64,000 nucleotides of DNA from Gigantopelta aegis (taxonomy: Eukaryota > Mollusca > Gastropoda > Neomphalida > Peltospiridae), in contig NC_054702.1 of assembly GCF_016097555.1 (NCBI RefSeq), positions 75,598,679 to 75,662,678 on the forward strand, read 5' to 3'. The notes beneath the pieces are model-generated. The model was not told where the DNA came from. It was given only the letters and a program-made list of their open reading frames with translations, and did not search any database. Shown one piece after another: positions 57,833-64,000 of this stretch. Within the stretch, counting starts at the first letter, position 1. Each line of letters begins with the position of its first letter. Both the position numbers and the translations under genes were made by a program.

Positions 57833-59047
57833 ATGTTTTCTGTGAAGCTGCATACTGAAGAACACGATTCAGACACAAGTGAAGTTTATTCAACAGTGCA
57901 TGCTAGAGGAAGTAACCCAACAACTGGATTACAAAATTGGGGTAAAAAAACCCAAACGTCTTGGTGTTGATGTTTTAACGAGATTCAAATAGAATAAGTG
58001 ATCAACATGTTGAAAAACATGTATCAGTCAAGTATGCACAGAATAGAATAATTCAAGATAAAGACACTGAAAAAAATATTGATCAGTTTGTTTCAGCAAA
58101 AACAACAAAGATGTTTTGTCATCACCAAGTCATGCAAATACACGTGGTATTGGCCAGTTCCATATTACTGATACTAAACAGCTATCGTGTAAAAATTATG
58201 AAAATAACCAGTCTGATGGACTTAATGTTGAGAAAAGTGATTCCTCTATAAAAATTTATCACCAACAATCTTTGGTATCGTTACTGTCAAGTTCGGCATG
58301 CAACAAACTACCATCATACAATGTTGAAAGGGGCGCAGAAAAATAAAGGAGGGCGGCAAAATGCAAAAGCGAGGCGGGCTGCCCCGCATAAAAAGAGCAG
58401 CGAGAACAACGAAACATTTATATGTATTGTTTGCACAAAAGGTTTTAGGAGAAATCTCATTTGACAAGAAAAAAAAATCCTTGAAACAGGTCTGCCTCAG
58501 GATAGACCATATATCTGTGGTGTGTGCGACAAAGCTTTTAGGAATAGTTATAATCTCGTCGAACACACGAAGAGTCACACTGGGGAAAGACCTTACCAGT
58601 GTAAGCAGTGTGGTCGTTATTTTGTCAAGTCGAATTGACTGAGGCGACACGAGCGAGCTAGGTCACCGTGTGGAAAAGACCTTTCACTGTGGTATTTGTG
58701 GTCATAGTTTTTTTTTTTACAGTCTTCAGATCTGCAGAAACACATGAGAATTCACACTGGAGAGCGTCCTTACAAGTGAGATGTGTGGCAAAGGGTGTTC
58801 TCAGTCCACCACACTATACAGTCACCTGCAAATTCATAGTGGTGAGAAACCGTACGCATGCAGTGTTTGTGGGAAGATGTTCTCACAGTCGTCGGGTCTG
58901 CATCAACATCAGCGCACCCACGACACTGTCAAAGCTTATACGTGTGAGACATGTGGCAAGCAGTTCACCACAGCCTCCGCTTCAATACAACACCGAAGGA
59001 CTTTGTCACATATTCGTAAGAGTGCTCCAAGTAAAGGACGATTCTAA
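57833..59047 (+). pseudogene. Decayed C2H2 zinc-finger gene
   Basis: An apparent start (MFSVKLHTEEHDSDTSEV, 57833) opens a frame that stops near 57970. An acidic, Ser-rich linker is readable at 58116-58346. Then come about seven C2H2 fingers: a broken one at about 58420, CGVCDKAF...HTKSH (58516-58580), CKQCGRYF with an in-frame TGA before LRRHERA, CGICGHSF with a poly-T shift, a finger whose first Cys codon has lost a base, CSVCGKMF...HQRTH and CETCGKQF...H. TGEKPY-type linkers (SGEKPYAC, TGERPYQC) are clear. The last 88-codon frame (58781-59047) is intact. At least three frame changes and two stops point to a pseudogene. No introns are seen in the finger region. Confidence 0.8.
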
Positions 59048-59572
59048 GCATGAAATGATTGTTGGGTCTTGATTGTGACTTTTCAAAGTTACTTAACCGA
59101 TCTGATTTTTTTGTGTGTATAAAAACATACATTAAACAGTACAATTCTTTGTTATTTGTGGGGTTTTCTTTTTCACTATAAAAGTACTGAAAACCTTTTT
59201 CAACATGTTTTCCCAAAAGTACATGTATAAATTGTAATTTACTAATTAATGCCTTGTATTATGACTGCCATACTTTTATAAGTCTCAACATTCTGTTAAA
59301 ATGCAACTCTGGCAGAATAATGATTTTTGTAGACATCACATACATTGTAAACAAATTTAAAAACAAATGTCATTCTGTCATAACTCCATATATTTTAACT
59401 AATTAAAATAGCCTATAAAGGTTCATTTATGAGTCTTAAGTTGTATAAAACTTTGTTCAAGATATCCATGTATAAGCAACACCATGTCTCAAATGGTTTT
59501 GTCATAGTTAGGTTTTGAAATAATTATTATAGTTGTGAAAAAAATATTCTAAATTTGTTCTTTTTCAGTGTA

Positions 59573-59971
59573 GGACCGGTCGTGGTTAGGCCATTGATCT
59601 ACAGGCTGGTAGGTACTGGGTTCGGATCCCAGTCGAGGCATGGGATTTTTAATCCAGATACCGACTCCAAACCCTGAGTGAGTGCACCGCAAGACTTAAT
59701 GGGTAGGTGTAAACCACTTGCACCGACCAGTGATCCATAACTGGTTCAACAAAGGCCATGGTTTGTGCTATCCTGTCTGTGAGAAGCACAAATAAAAGAT
59801 CCCTTGCTGCCTGTCGTAAAAGAGTAGCCTATGTGGCGACAGCGTTTTTCCTCTAAAAAAAACCCAACCAGTGTCAGAATGACCATATGTTTGACGTCCA
59901 ATAGCCGATGATAAGATAAAAAATCAATGTGCTCAGTGGCGTCGTTAAATAAAACAAACTTTACTCCTTTT
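59573..59971 (+). mobile_element. SINE type D, full length, with 12-bp target duplication
   Basis: TTTTTCAGTGTA stands at 59561-59572 and 59972-59983. The head has GGTTAGGCCATTGATC (box A region) and GGGTTCGGATCCC (box B). The central domain (GGCCATGGTTTGTGCTATCC, AAAAGATCCCTTGCTGCC) and a type B-like tail (GTCGTTAAATAAAACAAAC) follow. Nearly identical to 25039-25448. Confidence 0.93.
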
Positions 59972-60011
59972 TTTTTCAGTGTATCACCTTAAAAAGAAAT
60001 TCTCATCCATA

Positions 60012-60215
60012 GGCCTGCTTTCCATGATCACAATTTCTCATGCGTGAAAATGTACATTTCAATATCTGTTTTCACTAGCAGATTCTTATATGATTTATCA
60101 TCATTAAGAATGCTTATTTCATTAACTACTAGTATGTACAACAGACTTGGACATCACCATCTCAATTAAGCTGCTAGAAAACATTCCAAGTTATGACGTT
60201 ACCGGGTTGAAAAAT
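60012..60215 (+). mobile_element. Degraded relative of the 22421 MITE
   Basis: Begins GGCCTGCTTTCCATGATCAC and keeps AATATCTGTTTTCAC and AGCTGCTAGAAAACATT blocks like those of 22421-22660. The right end is lost. Confidence 0.5.
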
Positions 60216-60774
60216 CACTCATTAATCCCCCCCACCCCCCACCCCACGTGCATACATGTACATGTGTATATTGAACGGGAAATGGTATGTGGGCACCAAT
60301 AGTCTATATTGATAAACTCGCGTATGGGGTTGTCTTAATGGAAAATGGACAATAGTCAACATCAGTGGACAAAATTGAATGGACCAAAAAAAACCAACCC
60401 AAAAACTAAAAAACAACAACAAAAAAACCCTTCATATTCAATGTATTCTGCAAATTTATTTCCACAAACATTCATGGACAGACTGACGAATAAGAGTTAT
60501 ACAGAAAGCAAAGAAATATTTTAATTCTAATATTTAAGTTACCTTTCATGGTATGAATACAAATAATTAGAAACAGGGACACAACAATACCTTGTTTGGT
60601 TTAAATAATAATGCTGTAAAATCCTATTCTATAAACCAAAATGAAAGAAGATCGTCAAATCTGCATTTGTAAGTTGTTCTTCTGTATTACTGGTTGAAGA
60701 AATAAAAACTAAAAGTGATTCCCCTAGATATTTTAATATACTGGCAAAGCTATCTACTTAAAATAGGACCCAAG

Positions 60775-60978
60775 GTGGTGTCGTGGTTAAGCCATCGGAC
60801 ATAAAGCTGGTAGGTAGGCCTACTGGGTTCGCAGCCCGGCACTGGCTCCCACTACACCCTCTTATTTCTCACTAACAACTAACCCACTATTCTGCACATC
60901 CCAGAAAGCTGAGATGTGTGCCCAGGACAGCGTGCTCGAACCTTGATTGGATATAAGCACGAAAATAAGTTGAATGAA
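60775..60978 (+). mobile_element. SINE type C with 10-bp target duplication
   Basis: AGGACCCAAG stands at 60765-60774 and 60979-60988. The head is GTCGTGGTTAAGCCATCGG with box B-like GGGTTCGCAGCCC. The body ends CCAGGACAGCGTGCTCGAAC and CACGAAAATAAGTTGAATG. It is slightly shorter than other C copies. Confidence 0.9.
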
Positions 60979-61289
60979 AGGACCCAAGATAGATTGTTCT
61001 AACAATAAACAGTAAGAGTAGACTCTTTTACTTCGTGAATGTGAAAAAACCCCAACCCCAGTAACACTGGACATATTCACTGTTTTTCTTTTTTTACATC
61101 CCCCCCCCCCAAAAAAAAAAACCCCAAAAAAACCACCGAAACAAAAACAAAACAACACACAAAAAAATAAAATAAAAAAAAACCCCAAAACAAACCAAAC
61201 AAACAAACAAAAAAACCCCCAAAAAACCCGAGGAAGTGATGACCGATTTAATTCTTTACTGTAACTGGAGATTCCGAATCATTGGTTGA

Positions 61290-61291
61290 TT

Positions 61292-61327
<36 letters not shown>

Positions 61328-62100
61328 GATTTTTATTTCAGATCAGAGATCCATAGAACATATATAAACATCACATACAAAACTGATTACATAATATACA
61401 GCAGCTTGTGCCAGCGATTTACACATACAGATTTGACGTTGTTTCGATTCTGCTCTTCAGCGAATATGCTGTTGAGCGAAGTAAAGCGCCAAAGCTTTTT
61501 ACTCGATGACTGACAAACATCTTGCTGGCACTGTATGGTCGTCGTTGTCCGACCATCCATCGGTATGCATTATTATAACATATGTTAAGATCCTTCATGG
61601 TATCCTGCGTAAATTTCACCCATAATGCACCCGCGTACAAATTACTACAATAACTCACAAATAATTGTGTTTTAACAGATTCTGAACATTTTGCAAATCC
61701 CCGCAACAACATGTTTGCACGTACACAAAGGGCTCTATACTGTCGTTTAATGTCTTTATCGTCTTTCATGTTTTTGCATATAATATGACCTAGATATTTA
61801 TAGTTGTCAACAAATTTCAGTACATCACCACACAAATATATCGAAGGCACATTGATCAACTTCAGAGTTTCTGGCTCAATACACATACAAACAGTTTTCA
61901 TTGTATTATATATAATATCATAATCTTCTGCAAATTTCTCGCAAATCGTTAACATTTTTCTTAATGCAGAAATAGATGGACAAAGAAGTGACATATCATC
62001 AGCAAAACTGAAGTTATTTAGAAACACCCCACCAACATTACACCCAACTGCACATTTTGACAACTGTAGTTTGTTCTTGATAAACCAATTTGATCTGATA
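61290..62100 (-). mobile_element. 5'-truncated non-LTR retrotransposon (LINE), reverse-transcriptase end
   Basis: The minus-strand frame 62063-61419 (214 codons) carries the FADD form of the catalytic YxDD box (NNFSFADDMSLL) about 20 residues in. It is followed by the thumb-like region with YKYLGHIICKNMKDDKDI and a C-terminal part. The 3' UTR is short, with AATAAA, and ends in about 12 TTA units (61291-61326). Such microsatellite 3' ends are usual for CR1/L2/I-like LINEs. Everything before the FADD region is missing, apart from possible shifted-frame remnants to about 62200. The clade is not fixed by what I can see. Confidence 0.85.
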
Positions 62101-62304
62101 CTGTACTACTACAGTTATCCAAATTGAAGCAACGTACTATAGCTGTCAATTGGTAATTCATGTTCATTTGTTTGTTATGACAATTATTTTTATAAGCCAT
62201 ATGAACATGCTCATTTTACTAGCGAAATTCCTGCCTTCCAGACGATCCAAGTTGTTTTGTCTGACTGGCCCACCAAGATTTAACATTTGGAATCGAAGGA
62301 AGGA

Positions 62305-62600
62305 AAGGAAGGAAATGTTTTATTTAACGACGCACTTACATATTATTTGTTAAGGACTACACAGATAGAGAGGAAACCCGCTGTCACCACTTTATGGGCT
62401 ACCCTTTTTGATTAGCAGCAAGGGATTTTTTTTATATGCACCATCCCACAAACAGGACAGTACATACCACGGCCTTTGTTACACCAGTTGTGGAACACTG
62501 GCTGGAACGAGAAATAGCCCAATAGGTCCATCGACGGAGATCGATCCTAGACCGACCGCGCATCAAGCGAACGCTTTACTACTGGGCTACGTCCCGCCTC
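62305..62600 (-). mobile_element. SINE type A
   Basis: Tail GGAAATGTTTTATTTAACGA, central GGCCTTTGTTACACCAGTTG block and head GGAGATCGATCCTAGACCG with GCGAACGCTTTACTACTGGG. CATTTG occurs on both sides, a weak target duplication. The first part of the tail region is internally deleted. Confidence 0.85.
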
Positions 62601-62832
62601 CATTTGTTTTATGTTAATGGAAGGTGCACGTTTTAGAGTTAGAACTCTACAAGCTAAGAAAATATTATGAGAATAGAAACCACATGTCCATGTCTCCATG
62701 AGCAATAATATACTATATAGGCATACTTCTTTAGTTGAGCAAAGAGGAATAAATAAAAATGTCTTTAAACATAAATATATATATATTTGAAAATTATTCA
62801 GTTGAGCAATTTTACGAGACTGCACGTGAAAA

Positions 62833-63101
62833 AGTTTTTAAAAGGTAAAGTTTGCTTAGTTTAACGACACCACTAGAACACATTAATTTATTAATGATCG
62901 GCTTTTGGATAGCAAACATTTGGTAAATCTGACATAATCGTAGAGAGGAAACCCTATAATTTGTTCTATTTAATAGCAAGGATAGCAAATACCAGTCGTG
63001 GTGCACTGGCTGAAACGAGAAATAGCCCAAATAGGCCCACCGATGCGGTTCTACCCTAGACCGACCGACCGCTTTACCACTGGGCCATATCCCGCCCGGA
63101 G
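62833..63101 (-). mobile_element. SINE type B with 12-bp target duplication
   Basis: TGCACGTGAAAA (62821-62832) and TGCAAGTGAAAA (63102-63113) flank it with one mismatch. Tail, shortened central domain and head (GCTTTACCACTGGGCCATAT) are present; the part with GATCTTTTATATGCACC is deleted. Confidence 0.85.
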
Positions 63102-63686
63102 TGCAAGTGAAAACATCTAACTACATGCAAGTTGAATATAACTCAATATTTAAAACTGGACACGACATAGGAGTTGAAACAGATTGTAACACTTCATGAA
63201 AGCAGACTGATCCAGATGAGAACTAAATTAAATTATGAAAGCTTGTAGGCCTATGAACAATTAGATTGCGAAATAATTGATGATGAAATAATATATGTTT
63301 GCAATAAAAAAAAATTGAAGCGTAATAAAAGTCCTGGCTTTGATGCTATTTTAAAACAAATGTTCATTGAATTCAACGAACCTTTAAAGCATTGATTCAT
63401 TATAATTTATCCAAGGCAATGATCAGGGTTGTTATTAGCCTTAGTATGGTACGAAGTGCCTTTTCAGAGGACGCACAGCGCCCGAGACGTCTAGGGGGGA
63501 CTGGGGGCATGCACCCCTGGAAAATTGTTTAAGCGCCTTTTCCTAGCATATGAATCGCAAACTTGTAATTTTTAAACAACAAATTTAAAACTATTTTCTT
63601 CTATTTAAGCACATTTACCAAATTGCTAAACGTTTTTGGCTACTGTAGGGGCCTATATAGTTCAGAAATTATTGTTTTAAAATGCA
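63102..63686. other. Intergenic sequence, no gene seen
   Basis: AT-rich. A GC-rich patch near 63470-63520 (GGGGGACTGGGGGCATGCAC) may be another decayed interspersed repeat. Confidence 0.5.
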
Positions 63687-63830
63687 GGCCCGTAGCCAGG
63701 ATTTTGAGGGGGGGGGGGGGGGGGCGTTTAGGCTTATGTGAGTGCCTCACACGAGGGCGCGAAGCGCCAGAGTTGCAATTTTGCGTTAAAAAAAAAAGGT
63801 CTCCGGTAAGGGGGCCTACCGACGGGCCTG
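63687..63830 (+). repeat. Interspersed repeat with poly-G (AGCCAGGATTTTGAG family)
   Basis: CCCGTAGCCAGGATTTTGAG leads into about 17 G, then CGTTTAGGCTTATG, TGCCTCACAC and GGGCGCGAAG. Same family as 56178-56352. Confidence 0.85.
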
Positions 63831-63834
63831 AAAT

Positions 63835-63890
63835 AATAATATAGTAATAGTAATAGTAGTAATACTATTACTACTACTACTAATAATAAC
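63835..63890. repeat. (AAT)/(AGT) trinucleotide tract
   Basis: Mixed TAATAG, TAGTAA, ACTACT and AATAAT units. Confidence 0.8.
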
Positions 63891-64000
63891 CCAAACAACA
63901 ACAACATTGTTTTCTTTATTATTTTTTACTTGGTCCCATGGGTGTCCGATTCATCGGGGTTTCACGTGATAGGCCTAAGCAGTTTTTCTCATGAGTACAA

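Noticed and set aside
58246-58650. 134-codon minus-strand frame at the zinc-finger locus
   Set aside because: It is the antisense shadow of the clear C2H2 fingers on the plus strand.

Overview
The window is animal nuclear DNA, most likely from a mollusc and probably a gastropod. Three things support this: long AT-rich introns, a four-domain galectin of the type known from molluscs, and a dense load of tRNA-derived SINEs, small inverted-repeat DNA elements, and CA/GT and poly-G tracts. I recognise three intact multi-exon genes, one decayed zinc-finger gene and one 5'-truncated LINE. The species assignment is inference; the gene identities rest on the translated exons.

Layout. A galectin gene with four carbohydrate-recognition domains (CRDs) runs on the + strand (coding 2385-21060; probable 5' UTR exon ending at 1253; probable 3' UTR exon from 22038). 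A PP1 beta catalytic subunit gene (PPP1CB type, 8 coding exons) runs on the - strand from 42627 down to 30707. The galectin and PP1 genes converge across an 8-9 kb AT-rich interval. A cornichon gene (CNIH1 type, 5 coding exons) runs on the + strand from 46287 to 52607, divergent from PP1 beta, with 3.7 kb between the start codons. A frame-broken C2H2 zinc-finger gene lies at 57833-59047, and a LINE reverse-transcriptase fragment on the - strand at about 61290-62100. The galectin is a sugar-binding, usually innate-immune protein, PP1 beta a housekeeping phosphatase and cornichon an ER export receptor; nothing suggests that they act in one pathway.

Repeats. Several SINE types share a central domain but combine two tRNA-like heads with several tails. 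Many copies keep target-site duplications of 10-14 bp. Other repeats include inverted-repeat elements with TA or other flanks, a Tc1/mariner transposase remnant, a family of AT-rich tandem repeats, and a 307-bp tandem duplication in cornichon intron 1.

Most notable. (1) A SINE has inserted exactly at the 3' splice site of the last PP1 beta exon. Its 13-bp target duplication copied the splice acceptor, and the branch-point region now used appears to be SINE tail. (2) In the galectin, the 3' splice site plus first exon bases of CRD4 have been amplified into about ten 32-bp tandem copies just upstream of the true acceptor. (3) The four CRDs differ in their sugar-binding residues: only CRD4 has the full set. 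No virus-like element or CRISPR array was seen.
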